The notes under the pieces: generated by a model
What the model saw: only the letters and a program-made list of their open reading frames with translations
Databases searched by the model: none
What the model was told of the DNA's origin: nothing
Shown: piece by piece, positions 1 through 10,746 of the stretch
How the letters are laid out: every line of letters starts with the position of its first letter
Position numbering within the stretch: the stretch's first letter is position 1
Program-made: the position numbers and the translations under genes
Origin: Kuschelorhynchus macadamiae
Taxonomy: Eukaryota; Arthropoda; Insecta; Coleoptera; Curculionidae
Assembly (NCBI GenBank): GCA_030620095.1
Contig: JAUTXW010000561.1
Coordinates: 1,752,001 to 1,816,000, forward strand
DNA: 64,000 nucleotides
Direction of reading: 5' to 3'

Positions 1-1
1 A

Positions 2-133
2 AAAGTTGAAGACATACAAAAGGGAAGACTCAAAACAGCAAACCAACCTATCAACAAAATAGGAAGAACCACTAGATTGAACAGCAACAAGACCCCAGGC
101 CAATCTAGTGCATCAAAAACTATAAAAAAATAA
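2..133 (+). CDS. C-terminal end of LINE ORF1 (partial)
   Basis: An open frame enters from the window edge and stops at TAA 131-133, giving 43 residues rich in Lys, Asn and Thr. It lies about 200 bp upstream of the endonuclease frame and on the same strand, where the ORF1 terminus of a CR1-like LINE is expected. No zinc knuckle or other domain is visible in the short part present. The assignment therefore rests on position and composition alone. Confidence 0.45.
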   Translation, partial: KVEDIQKGRLKTANQPINKIGRTTRLNSNKTPGQSSASKTIKK

Positions 134-330
134 CAGGTTGGTTAGACTATCTCTTGATTTTTTTGTTGTAGATATGTACATTTTTTTTTTAATTTTGTTA
201 TGAAGATATAAGTGTTCTGTGTAGGTTAGTGGACAGTTGTAGCATTCATTTTTTATCTTTGTTTTAACAGGATTTTTTGTTTGATAAGCCGAATTATTTT
301 ATATTTTACTTATTTTAATGAAAGGTTAGT

Positions 331-1221
331 ATGGATGGGTATATAAGAGATTTCGATTGTTTTGATATTAATACATGTGAAGTCAATAATATTACTGAAG
401 CCAAACTGGCACTTGGATCTACTAAAACAAAAAAGCAATTTTCAATATTTCACACAAATATTCGCAGTATATATAAAAATTTTTCACTTCTGGAGGCATT
501 GTTGGCGAGTTTAGAACATAGTTATGATATAATAGTGTTAACAGAGACTTTTCAAATTAAAGACATAAATGCATTTGGCTTAAAAGATTATGTTTGTGTA
601 TATAATGATGGTCAAATTAATCAGAATGATGGTGTGCTTGTATTTATTAAAAATGTATATAAATTTAAATTTAAAATAGTTAAGATTGCCAATATAAATT
701 GTCTAAGAATTGAATTAATAATGTCAGACAAAACTACATCTATAACAGCTATATATAGACCAAGCCCTACGGATATAAATTTGTTCATTTCTGATCTGCA
801 AATTTACCTAAAGGATATTGCGACAAATGATACGGAAATATTGATAGGGGATTTAAATATTAATATTTTAGGTAACACTATAGAAACCCAGGACTACCTA
901 AACTTGTTATATGCTGCCGGCTACAAGTCTCTTATAAATCAATTTACTAGAGTCGAAAGGGATGCTAAAAGTTGTATAGATCACATTTTTTTTAAAAGTG
1001 CCTCTATTAGCCAAAAGACACTTAAACCAATCATACTTCATTCTAAAATAACCGACCATTATCCTATTATGCTAACATATGAAATATCTAATAAACAAAC
1101 AAAATTGGCAGAGAGAAAGACATATATTAATTATACAAAGTTTGGAAAATCATTGGAGAAACACAATTTTAACAATATTTTCCTCGGAAACGGAAATGTT
1201 GACGAAATTACGACTAAGTGA
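331..1221 (+). CDS. LINE ORF2, endonuclease part (frameshifted from the RT)
   Basis: This is a 296-residue exonuclease-endonuclease-phosphatase domain, which nicks the target DNA for target-primed reverse transcription. Visible family landmarks are FHTNIRSI near residue 39, IIVLTET near residue 67, ITAIYRPSP near residue 136, LIGDLNINI near residue 170 and DHIFF near residue 217. The final catalytic block is ITDHYPI, with the Ser-Asp-His position occupied by TDH. ATG 331 is the first Met in the open frame. The frame closes at 1219-1221 just after the endonuclease domain, while the RT continues in another frame from 1218. An intact ORF2 would be one protein, so a one-base indel near 1210-1220 has split it. 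Confidence 0.85.
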   Translation: MDGYIRDFDCFDINTCEVNNITEAKLALGSTKTKKQFSIFHTNIRSIYKNFSLLEALLASLEHSYDIIVLTETFQIKDINAFGLKDYVCVYNDGQINQNDGVLVFIKNVYKFKFKIVKIANINCLRIELIMSDKTTSITAIYRPSPTDINLFISDLQIYLKDIATNDTEILIGDLNINILGNTIETQDYLNLLYAAGYKSLINQFTRVERDAKSCIDHIFFKSASISQKTLKPIILHSKITDHYPIMLTYEISNKQTKLAERKTYINYTKFGKSLEKHNFNNIFLGNGNVDEITTK

Positions 1222-3242
1222 GGAAATGTATGGATGAGAGCATATCAACATATTTAGCAAAAACAAAAAGAACACCTTGGATTACGAATGGAATTTTAAA
1301 ATCAATGAAAATAAGAGATGAGATCTACAAAAAATATAAAAGAAGTAAGAGCGAGGCATTATACATAGAATACAAAACCTACAGAAATAAGATCAATAAA
1401 CTAATTGAGATAACAAAGCAAAGGTATTTTAAAAGTGTAATTATTTATAATGTAAATAATACTAAAAAGATTTGGCAGACAATAACCAGTTACAATAATT
1501 CTAATTATACAAAAAGTTCAATCAAAATTCCAGCTATTTTCGATAAAAACAAAACAGTACAATACACAGATTCTCAAACCATCGCTGAATGTTTTAACGA
1601 GTACTATGCCTCTGTAGGCGAATGGATGGCTCAGGATATTATAAAAAATAATAGAACAGCAAGAAAATACCAAAACATAAAATCAACATATAGAAATTCA
1701 ATTTATTTATATGAGGCTACAGAAGATGAGATAAGTAAAATTATCGACTCCCTAAAAAACGATTCTACTCCAGGAATTGATGAAATAACAACAAAAATAT
1801 TAAAATTGAGTAGTTACAAACTAGTACCTCCAATAACCTATCTAATAAACTTGATATTTTTGACTGGAAAATGCCCAAAACATTTTAAAAAGGCAAAAAT
1901 TAAGCCGATTTACAAAAATGGTGAGATGGACAAAATGGAAAATTATAGACCAATAAGCTTAATTTCAAACCTTGCTAAAATTTTCGAAAAGGCCCTTAAA
2001 ACAAGATTAATGTCATTTTTAAATAATAATAATCTATTATCCTCCTACCAATTCGGATTTCAAAACAATAAATCAACAAATGACGCAATAGCATTATTAA
2101 CTAGCAAAATAAATCAAAGTTTGGATAAAAGTAAACCAAGTGCTGCGGTATTTGTTGATTTAGCAAAGGCGTTTGACACTGTAAGCCATAAAAAATTGTT
2201 ATCTAATCTTTACAATATCGGTATCCGTGGACCTGCACATGATCTCTTTAAAGATTATCTTAGCGAAAGGGAGCAAGTCGTAGAAATAGATCATAAAATC
2301 AGCAAACCAAAGGTGGTTAATTACGGTATCCCACAAGGAACAGTTTTGGGTCCAGTATTATTTTTAATATATTTAAACGAACTTCTTACACTACAATGTA
2401 CCGGAACCATTATATCATTCGCCGATGATACAGCACTTTTTATAGGCGATACATGGGAACAAGTAGAGCGAAAAATAAAAACAGATTTACAAATAATAGT
2501 AGAGTGGTTCGATTCTAATTTACTTACTATAAATTTAACAAAAACAGTTTATATAATGTTCTCAAGTTATAAAAGAGGATTACCTCAAGCGGCATCAATT
2601 GATATAAACTTACCTCTGAGAAATCATGTCTGGACTCTACATCGCTCTAAAAATACAAAATATCTTGGAATATTTATAGATGAAAATCTAAGATGGGATA
2701 CTCAAGCTGAAGCCCTTGCAAAAAAACTGAGATCGCTTATGTATCTGTTTAAAACTATGCCGAAAATTCTTGAGGCTAAGTATCTCAAAATGATGTATTA
2801 CGCCCTTATACAGTCTCTGTTAGAGTATGGAATAATTGGATGGGGGGGCGCATATCAGTCAAATCTAATTCCTGTAATTATGGCACAAAAGAAAATTCTT
2901 AAAATAATGTTTAAGCTTGAATGGCAATATCCTACCCATCTTCTGTATTCCCAAACGAATATGTTGAGTGTAAGGTCTCTTTATTATAAATCGTCTATTT
3001 TATACTTGGCAAAAAAACATATGCTTAGCCAAAACAATACTCATAATTATCGGACAAGATTTAGGGAAGGACTAAATTTGACATTGCCTAGACCAAACAA
3101 GCAAGTAGGAAGGCAACAGTTTAACTATATTGGCCAAAAAGTTTATAACTTGATGCCTCAAGATCTGAAAAATAAAATATATAATAAAAACTTTAAAAAA
3201 CACTTAACAAGGTGGCTGATAAGAGAGGCAATTATTTTATAG
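1218..3242 (+). CDS. LINE ORF2, reverse transcriptase and C-terminal part
   Basis: This is a 674-residue frame with the linker, fingers-palm RT and thumb of a CR1/Jockey-group LINE. Landmarks are TPGIDEITTKILK (fingers), YRPISLISNLAKIFEKAL, FGFQNNKSTNDAI, VFVDLAKAFDTVSH (first catalytic Asp), IPQGTVLGPVLFLIYLN, the catalytic FADD box, and the thumb motif KYLGIFIDENLRW. The C-terminal region (YYALIQSLLEYGIIGWGG onward) is also typical. The frame is open over its full length. It overlaps the end of the endonuclease frame by 4 nt because of the frameshift, so the Met at 1218 is not a true start. Confidence 0.9.
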   Translation: MRKCMDESISTYLAKTKRTPWITNGILKSMKIRDEIYKKYKRSKSEALYIEYKTYRNKINKLIEITKQRYFKSVIIYNVNNTKKIWQTITSYNNSNYTKSSIKIPAIFDKNKTVQYTDSQTIAECFNEYYASVGEWMAQDIIKNNRTARKYQNIKSTYRNSIYLYEATEDEISKIIDSLKNDSTPGIDEITTKILKLSSYKLVPPITYLINLIFLTGKCPKHFKKAKIKPIYKNGEMDKMENYRPISLISNLAKIFEKALKTRLMSFLNNNNLLSSYQFGFQNNKSTNDAIALLTSKINQSLDKSKPSAAVFVDLAKAFDTVSHKKLLSNLYNIGIRGPAHDLFKDYLSEREQVVEIDHKISKPKVVNYGIPQGTVLGPVLFLIYLNELLTLQCTGTIISFADDTALFIGDTWEQVERKIKTDLQIIVEWFDSNLLTINLTKTVYIMFSSYKRGLPQAASIDINLPLRNHVWTLHRSKNTKYLGIFIDENLRWDTQAEALAKKLRSLMYLFKTMPKILEAKYLKMMYYALIQSLLEYGIIGWGGAYQSNLIPVIMAQKKILKIMFKLEWQYPTHLLYSQTNMLSVRSLYYKSSILYLAKKHMLSQNNTHNYRTRFREGLNLTLPRPNKQVGRQQFNYIGQKVYNLMPQDLKNKIYNKNFKKHLTRWLIREAIIL

Positions 3243-3713
3243 GTATCTAGTTTTTTTTTCTATTTGCTTTTTTGTATCATCGATCATTAGATAGATGTAT
3301 GTTTGTAATGTTTTTTACTAAATACTATGTCGTATATCGTTCTTTTATGTCTTAATAACATTTAAACTAACAGTTATGTTTTTATAATTAATTAAGACTG
3401 TGTTTTTTTTTGTATCACAGTTCATATTTATGTCTGTAATATTTTGTTTTCTACATTTTATACTGTATGCTGCTCTCTTATCCTTTTAAAAGTTAAAATG
3501 GTGTTTTGCTTTAATATACCGGTTAATTTTACTTAATTTTTACATACATTTTTTTTCCACTTCCAAACTCTGTTTATACATGGCTGACAAGCCGCAAGCT
3601 TAGCGATGGTAAACAGGGATATCTGGGTTTAAATTAGATATATAAGAGTAAGATTCCTTTAATATTTATTTACCTTATAAAACTGTTATTTCTTGTATTT
3701 TTACTGTTGTAAA
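3243..3713 (+). other. LINE 3' UTR
   Basis: This is the AT-rich non-coding stretch between the ORF2 stop and the (ATT)n tail. No other gene or repeat is seen in it. Confidence 0.6.
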
Positions 3714-3741
3714 TAAATATTATTATTATTATTATTATTAT
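3714..3741 (+). repeat. (ATT)n tail of the LINE
   Basis: About eight ATT/TTA units directly end the LINE 3' UTR. The mariner-type element begins four bases downstream, with a TA in between. Confidence 0.8.
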
Positions 3742-3744
3742 ATA

Positions 3745-4038
3745 CAGGGTTATGATAAATTAAGGAATAAATTCATTATCTTGGAAATTAAAAAGGTAAT
3801 AGAAAAACGCTCGAACCCTTCGATTTAGATTTATTTTTACGCATATTTAGAAATTATTTTAAACTATACAAGGTCACTCACAAAAGTTGTACAACTCTCA
3901 TCTTTGATTTTTTCAATACAACGCCTTATTTTTTTCTGCTGATTTGAATTCTCTATGAAATTCTAGACATTTTTGGTATAACATAACCTATACTGAAAAT
4001 CAACAGTTATCGAAATATTCTTATCTAAATAAAACCTG
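3745..4038 (+). repeat. Left long terminal inverted repeat, mariner copy 1
   Basis: It matches the reverse complement of 5227-5520 over essentially its whole length, for example ACTGAAAATCAACAGTTATC near its inner end against the inverted copy at the other side. Confidence 0.9.
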
Positions 4039-4175
4039 TGTATTTAATAACCTATCGGACATTTGTATATTCTACCTATGTCTGTCGCGTAATCCCAAAG
4101 AAAAATGACTTTGTCACTGTCACTGTGTTGACAAGTCATATAATTTATCTGCCATTTTGATTTCAAATATTGACT

Positions 4176-5195
4176 ATGCGTTTAACAGAGAAAGAAAGAA
4201 TTGAAATTCTAATAATGCTTGGTACTGGTGATAAGACTAGGACACAAAAAGAAGTTTGTCAGCTGTTTAACAACAGATATCCTCATAGGCAACCTATTAC
4301 TCAGTCTGCAGTGAACAAAATAGAAAGGAAATGGACGGATACTGGTAGTGTTACGGACCGCTTTGGAAAAGGCCGCCCTAGGATCTCAGATGAAAAGAAA
4401 CTAGACGTTCTCTTAACTTTTCAAGATAATCCACATTCCTCAACTACTGACGCAGCCTATGATAATGATATACATCAAACAACAGATTCCAAATTTTTGA
4501 AAAAAGAAAATTTTTATCCCTATAAAGTGAAATTCGTTCAAGAATTAATAAATGATGAAATAAGAATTTGTTTCACAGATGAGGCAACATTTTGTCTCAA
4601 TGGAGAAGTAAATAAACAAAATTTTAGACACTGGCCACAAGAAAATCCTAACTGGTACAGGGAAAGTCATACACAGTATCGTCAAAGTGTTAATGTATAG
4701 GTAGGTATTGTAGGCAATAAAGTTATAGGTCCATATTTCTTTGATTCCTCACTAACGGGGCAAATGTATCTTCAATTTTTGAAAGAGAATCTTATACCAG
4801 CATTAGCTACCCTACATCCTAATGTAAACGATCCGGATCTTCCCAGTGAACTGTTATGGTATCAACAGGATGGGGCACCACCCCATTTTGCAGCTGATGT
4901 CAGGAGATACTTAAATGAAACCTTTCCGAGACGATGGATTGGGCGACGTGGGACAATAGAGTGGCCGGCAAGATCGCCGGACTTAAGCCCGTTAGACTTT
5001 TTTCTTTAGGGGTATGTGAAAAAGGAAGTGTATAAAAATAAGTCACATACTATTGAAATTCTTAAGGATCGTATTCGAACTATTATAAGAAATATTCAAT
5101 GTGATACAGTTACTAATGTGCAACAAGAGTTTTTCCATCGTCTAGGGCATTGTAGAGCTGTAAATGGTGGACATTTTCAAAATTTAATAAAGTAG
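4176..5195 (+). pseudogene. DD41D mariner-type transposase, copy 1 (two nonsense codons)
   Basis: One reading frame runs from ATG 4176 to TAG 5193-5195 and is broken only by TAG codons at about 4698 and 5007. Both stand where family members have Trp (NVW and FLWG), so simple TGG-to-TAG changes explain them. The N-terminus is a helix-turn-helix region (TEKERIEILIML onward) with a GRPR-like linker (KGRPRIS). The catalytic Asp residues are in FTDEATF, YQQDGAPPH and SPLDFFL. Counting residues between the second and third Asp gives 41, so this is DD41D rather than DD34D. A short stretch before FTDEA looks deleted compared with relatives. The product would cut and paste the element. Confidence 0.88.
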
Positions 5196-5226
5196 TTTTC
5201 TTATTTAATTTCCTGATATGTGTTTT

Positions 5227-5520
5227 ATGTTTTATTTAGATAAACATATTTCGATAACTGTTGATTTTCAGTATAGGTTATGTTATACCAAAAATGTCTA
5301 GAATTTCATAGAGAATTCAAATCAGCAGAAAAAAATAAGGCGTTGTATTGACAAAATCAAAGATGACAGTTGTACAACTTTTGTGAGTGACCCTGTATAG
5401 TTTAAAATAATTTCTAAATATGCGTAAAAATAAATCGTAAATCGACGGGTTCGAGCGTTTTTCTCTTACCTTTTTAATTTCCAAGATAATAAATTTATTC
5501 CTTAATTTATCATAACCCTG
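5227..5520 (-). repeat. Right long terminal inverted repeat, mariner copy 1
   Basis: It is the inverted partner of 3745-4038 and ends CCCTG at 5520, followed by TA. Confidence 0.9.
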
Positions 5521-5899
<379 letters not shown>

Positions 5900-6415
5900 A
5901 CAGTCTTTCGGTTCGTCTCGTCGAATGCAGACCTCTCTGTTACCAACATAAGTGGTTCCACGTGACCGGGTTTGCTGCTTTATTTCGAGGGGAAACAGGA
6001 GACTCAACCGTTCAGTGTGGAAACTAACGGCCCCGCTAGAAAGGGAGCAGACGCTGTAATCGTGTGAGGCCTAGTTGTTTCTGTTTCTGGGAGTGGGAGG
6101 GGTAAGGGGATAGCTTGAAAGAAAGGTTCATCTCGTGATATCAGTAGTACTCTCAAGAGGCACCCGGTGGAAGCCAAGATGCATTTCAGAAATTAAAATA
6201 GGAAAAGTCAAGAAGTATTTTAGATTCAGGGTCTCTGGGAGTTTAGAGCTCGCAATCCAGACATTCTACCGATAACGTCTCCAAACTGAAATAAGGTGCA
6301 GGGTCGACTTCGAGGGTCGCCGATTGAACGACTCTGAGCCCCGGACGAAAAGCAATCTGGCGACTGCCTAGTAACAAAGCCAATAAGTTCTGTTATGTAA
6401 CAGGATAAACAGGAA
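5900..6415 (+). repeat. Dispersed repeat X, copy 1 (left arm of foldback)
   Basis: This copy runs from CAGTCTTTCGGTTCGTCTCG to the block around GCAATCTGGCGACTGCC. A conserved internal block reads CTAGAAAGGGAGCAGACGCT. The same sequence is present inverted at about 6515-7070 and as partial direct copies at about 8700-9060 and 13410-13795. It has no ORF of note. GC content is higher than in the surroundings. The class of element is not known. Confidence 0.8.
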
Positions 6416-6439
6416 AGTCGACATTCATATACGCGGGAT

Positions 6440-6515
6440 TTCAGTTTCTGGTAAAGTTGTGATATAGACTCGGAATTGTGTTGGCGCTAATCTAACCTAA
6501 TCCGAATTTTGTTGT
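6440..6515 (-). repeat. SINE-like body fragment
   Basis: On the minus strand this has the block GATTAGGTTAGATTAGCGCC followed by CCGAGTCTATAT. The same body occurs behind the tRNA-like heads at 9285-9466 and 12528-12740. Its head appears to lie beyond repeat X copy 2, at 7071-7145, and AATCCGAATTTT occurs on both sides of that copy. Confidence 0.5.
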
Positions 6516-7070
6516 TGTTAGTTCGTTATATGGCTCTGCTGCAAAACAATTCGCCAGATTGCTCTCCGCCCGGGGCTCAGAGTCGTTAAATCGGCGACCC
6601 TCGAAGTCGACCCTGCACCTTATTCCAGTTTGGAGACGTTATCGGTAGGATATCCGGATGGCGAGCTCTAAACTCTCGGATATCCTGAATCTTTCCAATA
6701 CTTCTTGATTTTTCCTCTTTTAATTTCTGAAATGCATCTTGGCTTCCACTAGGTGCCCCTTGAGAGTACTACTGATATCACGAGATGACCCTTTCTTTCA
6801 AGCTATCCCCTTACCCCTCCCGCCACGTAGCGGCCGTTACGCTAATATTCTATGTAGAACTGCGGCAGACGAACGGGATAGAATGCAGGAACAACTAGGC
6901 CTCACACGTTCACAGCGTCTGCTCCCTTTCTAGCGGGGTCGTTAGTTTCCACACTGAGCGGTTGAGTCTCCCGTTTCCCCCCGAAATAAAGCAGCAAAAC
7001 CGAACACGTGGCACCACTTATGTTAACAACACAGAGGTCTGCATTCGACGAGACGAACCGGAAGACTGAA
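6515..7070 (-). repeat. Dispersed repeat X, copy 2 (right arm of foldback)
   Basis: This is the reverse complement of copy 1, from GCCAGATTGCTCTCCGCCCG at its start to CGACGAGACGAACCGGAAGA at its end. With copy 1 it forms an approximately 1.17 kb foldback with a spacer of about 100 bp. The flanks share AATCCGAATTTT, which could be a target-site duplication from insertion into a SINE-like unit. Confidence 0.8.
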
Positions 7071-7145
7071 TCCGAATTTTTATTAATTAAAAGATATACG
7101 CCCGAACGGGGATTCGAACATATATGTGCCACATCCAAAGATAGA
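7071..7145 (-). repeat. tRNA-like head fragment
   Basis: On the minus strand, TGTTCGAATCCCCG at 7120-7107 is a good RNA polymerase III B box. No convincing A box is seen at the right distance, so this is a relic rather than a tRNA gene. Confidence 0.45.
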
Positions 7146-8520
7146 GATGAGCAACATTTCATTACCTGTAATTAATCACCGATATCTAAAAATCACAGGA
7201 GCGATACGTGATTCACTCAGCGTAACAATCGTGACGTGATCACAGAAGCACCATGCACCATTCAGGTAGCCCCGTCTCCTTAGCCTTATTTAAGAACCGC
7301 AGTTTTGTACGGGATTTTACGGTTCCCGATTAGCAATATGGAAGAACAGAACGGAATAAATCACATAGAACACACTGGTATCGAGATCCTTGAATCGTTC
7401 GTACGCATACGTTATTCACAGCTGATTTGGATCCGGGGTTTGAAGTGCCTGATTAGGAAATATAAAGAAATTTTCATTTTGGAAAATTTTAGTTTCTTAA
7501 CACTAAAATTAAAGCCGATTTATAAACTTTCACTTGAATCCATACAATTTATACTTAAGACTAATGACTAATGCTTATAAGTTAATACTAATTTTAATTT
7601 TTTTTTTCATAAACTCATCATGAGACTATTTAAAATACCCTCACTAGTCTAAGTTACGAGCCCTTACTACTGTGGTAAAATTCTATACATTGTATAAAAA
7701 TGAAATATATCGGAAAACTCGGACATTTTTAGAAGATTTTGAGAATAGATGAAACGAAATGTTGAGAATATTGACAAATTTATGAAATATATAGGTACAC
7801 TTGCAATAATTTAAATTGGTCACTTTTTATAAATTTTGATAAATCACCTTTACAATGAAATCTGGAAATTACATGCTAATAAGAAATTTAAAAATAATAT
7901 TCAAGTTATTTCAGAAATGTTTTATATGTTCATAGCTTCTCTACTTTTGATATGATAAACATGCCAGACATAATATGACACGTTCTATATATAAAGAGTG
8001 CATAAAGAGAAATTTCGAGATAAAAATGCCCTTTTTTTAGTTTTTTTCTGATTTCTCTGCAAGTTCGTCTGTACCTAGTTCGATCGTTCTCGTTAAATAA
8101 AAAAGGCAAATTCGACGGTTTAAATATCTGTTTTTTTTTATATATTAACTTTTAATTATTTAATTAAGAAACCAGTTAATAGATATTTATGTAAACCGGA
8201 GAACCGGTTACTGATTAACTAGGAAACATTGTTTTTATATAGTTTTATTGCGGGTATAATATTCTAAATGTTTATTGGTTTATATCGGTTAAACATTCAA
8301 TATACATATAATTCCACAAGAATTTTAAATTTTGAAAATATATCTTTAGTCAAATAGGTTTATGATGCACTCGCCAAATGCCAATTGCCGTACGTTATTA
8401 GGGGTCGTCACATTCACACCTGGAAAGTGCGGTTTTTTAAATAAACAAAGGCGGTATTCAATATCGCTGTAAACTGTAATACGTCACGCCTTAAAATCTC
8501 TAACTAAAAAATCCCGGTAA
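7146..8520. other. Unassigned AT-rich sequence
   Basis: Both strands were read for coding sequence, tandem repeats and inverted repeats and nothing supportable was found. A short frame at 7305-7571 has no recognisable domain. Confidence 0.4.
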
Positions 8521-8699
8521 CGATTCACATTGTGATTTAAAAATCATGGGACCGCACACCTTTACTACTATCCTACCGACGAGCTAACAAGCTCATGTTG
8601 AACGCTCAACAAACATTTTTATAATCGGCATCACGTCTTCAGTAACCAATTAAATTGCACAGCATTTTACCTTGCGTTTACAACTGTATCAGAAGCTGA
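8521..8699 (-). repeat. Degenerate tRNA-like head and flank
   Basis: On the minus strand, TAGCTCGTCGGTAGGATAG resembles a tRNA D-arm and A box. Downstream there is only a weak B-box-like block, near GAATCGTTACCGGGAT. The flank GTTCAACATG is shared with the related unit near 12740. Confidence 0.45.
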
Positions 8700-9060
8700 A
8701 ATCTAGCTCCATATGTGCTCATGGAAGACAGATCTCAGTGTTTGTAACATAAGTTTTCAGTTTTGCTGTTTTGTTTCGGGGGCGGGGGGGATGCGGGAGA
8801 CTCAAACGCTCAGTATGTCAACGAACGACCACGCTAGAAAGGGAGCAGACGCTGTAAACGTGTGAGGCCTAGTTATTCCTACATTCTATTTGCCCTGTTC
8901 GATATAGAATATTAGCGTAAAGACCGCTATATCGCGTAATTAGGGGGGGTAAGGGGATACATTTGAATTAAAGGTCATCTCGTAATACCAGTAGTACTAT
9001 CAGGAGGTATCTAGTAGAAGCCAAGATGCCTTAGAAAGATTTTAAAGACAGTTTTTTAAC
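8700..9060 (+). repeat. Dispersed repeat X, copy 3 (partial)
   Basis: This shares with copy 1 the blocks CTAGAAAGGGAGCAGACGCT, GTGTGAGGCCTAGTT and GAAGCCAAGATGC. It stops short of the distal third of the repeat. Confidence 0.75.
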
Positions 9061-9284
9061 TAAAACAATAATAGGAAATTTGCATTTAGTGGACAAAACC
9101 AAGTGTTCAATACGAAACGATAGACATCCCGCCAGACTTCGGCGTTACTACAGTTACTTTCCTTGGATAACAGAATTGTTTGTCATATTTATTGTTTTTT
9201 GATGAACCTGGACTAACCTAACTCAAACGGCACAGATTCACCTAACAGTATGGGTTTTGTTACAAAAACATCCTTGTTTTAATA

Positions 9285-9466
9285 TAGACTCGGAGTTCGT
9301 CTGGCACGCTTTCTTTACAATAACTCTAACCCAACCTAATCCCCACTTGTATTAATTATAAGTTTTTTTAAATTAAACAAACTTAAAACAGTCGTCTTAG
9401 TTGGGATTCGAACACACATAACCAATGACGTGGGCCAAGAACCTTACCACCTGCGCCACGAGGCGT
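9285..9466 (-). repeat. tRNA-headed SINE-like unit
   Basis: On the minus strand the A box TGGCGCAGGTGG starts at 9458 and the B box GTTCGAATCCC ends at 9403. That is the spacing of a real tRNA promoter. Downstream comes a body with a GGGTTAG block and GAGTCTATAT, shared with 12528-12740. No CCA end or clean cloverleaf was worked out, so this is called a SINE-like unit and not a tRNA gene. Confidence 0.6.
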
Positions 9467-10686
9467 CAAACTGAAAATGTAACAAATGTTATGTGCATCA
9501 TGTTTCGCCGAAATAAATCTATACATTAGAAAAAGGCAACGTCAAAGTCCGACGTGTTGTGTATGTACTGTGTGTGCCGTTAGTTCGATCAATGCCCTGG
9601 ATGCTAGAATCAATATTAAGAATGAACTGACACAATGTTTCAGCAAGAGCAGAAGTCAACTAAATCCAATTAACAAAACAACAACATCCATAAAATAAAA
9701 AAAATAATTTTGTATTAAAAATGTGTTTAAACTTAAAACTTGAGCTGTAAACCACACCTAACAAAAGCAAAAGCATTGGAAAGTAATTTAATGAAAAAAG
9801 TGTGTCACTATTATAAAGTATCACCCGCATATTAAAACAAACAGGAATTAACACTACGTTGTCCAATGCCTAACTTGGTTAATTATTTGTTTTCGAACAT
9901 AAATTTTGTCGAAAAACAGCAGGGAGCTATAAACGCCTCGATCGACAGGGACTGGAATTTTTAATAGGTTCACGTTCAAATTTATTGCACATAACATTTT
10001 CTGTGATCACTTGTGTTGTGGTCCATTGGACCGTCCACTTATCCACTTAGCATTACTTGACTAGGCTGACTAGGGATTCTCGATACGCCCGCAAGTATCG
10101 ATATTTCTGATCGACGATTAAAGTATCGACAGAGTCTATATATATTTTTTCCTAAAGCTGTGGTTTCGTTTTGTTGGTATCGAGCACGGCTGGCGGCCCG
10201 CGTTGATCCCATGGCTATAAACGGAGGCGTGTTTTTCCCATCAAATTTTCACAGGGGCGCATAAATAATATAGGGCTTACGTTGGCAAAGTTTGGGTCAA
10301 CAGCCGCGTCGAGGAAATTTAAATATTTTTGCCAGTTGATGCGTTTAATGTGGTTGTGGTTACGATTGTGTATTTTTATAAATTGTATTTTCGAGACTAC
10401 ATTTTGTTTGTTGATTTTGTGGTTTAAATTAATGTTATAAAGAAAGGTGGCTACAGTGTTTTAGAATATTAAGACTTTAAAAGCCGTTTTAAATTATTTT
10501 AACGAGCTGAACTTTAAGAAACGACTCGAATTTAAGACCAGTAGTCGACCTTTGTTGAAATTTAAAACTCAGCGAACAAGTAAAGACAAAGAGGAAGAAG
10601 TAAAGCGTTATTTTTGTAAAAATATGTACGATTTATCTGCCTGGACATGCGGTTGCGAAGTAAAAAAGACTTTATTGTTTCGTGGG

Positions 10687-10690
<4 letters not shown>
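9467..10690. other. Unassigned sequence
   Basis: This holds a few short ORFs without known domains. A Lys/Glu-rich frame at 10552-10690, containing a CGC motif, runs into a (TA)n tract and may be the end of a transposon protein, but it cannot be named. Confidence 0.35.

Positions 10691-10744
<54 letters not shown>
10691..10744. repeat. (TA)n microsatellite, about 54 bp
   Basis: A perfect AT dinucleotide tract. Confidence 0.97.

Positions 10745-10746
<2 letters not shown>

Larger units (their letters stand above)
1..3741 (+). mobile_element. CR1/L2-type non-LTR retrotransposon, 5' end outside window
   Basis: The element contains, in order, the C-terminus of an ORF1, an apurinic-type endonuclease, a reverse transcriptase, an approximately 470 bp AT-rich 3' UTR and an (ATT)n tail. 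A short-repeat tail instead of poly(A) is usual for CR1/L2-like LINEs. The coding part is damaged only by one frameshift near 1215, so the copy is fairly young. The 3' tail is directly abutted by a mariner-type element that starts at 3745. The exact clade (CR1, L2, Daphne or Kiri) cannot be settled without a tree. Confidence 0.85.
3745..5520 (+). mobile_element. DD41D mariner-type transposon, copy 1
   Basis: The element begins CAGGGTTATGATAAATTAAG and ends with the inverted complement TTATCATAACCCTG. It is flanked by TA on both sides, the Tc1/mariner target-site duplication. The inverted repeats are about 294 bp each (3745-4038 and 5227-5520), far longer than the roughly 30 bp of a classical mariner. 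Both repeats match closely with a few substitutions. It encloses one transposase frame. The right end runs directly into a (TA)n tract and the left end follows a LINE (ATT)n tail, so it inserted in simple AT-rich repeat. Confidence 0.92.

Noticed and set aside
9403..9466. A functional tRNA gene on the minus strand
   Set aside because: The A and B boxes are good, but no clean acceptor stem or anticodon arm was found and the downstream body is shared with other repeat copies; a SINE-like head fits better.
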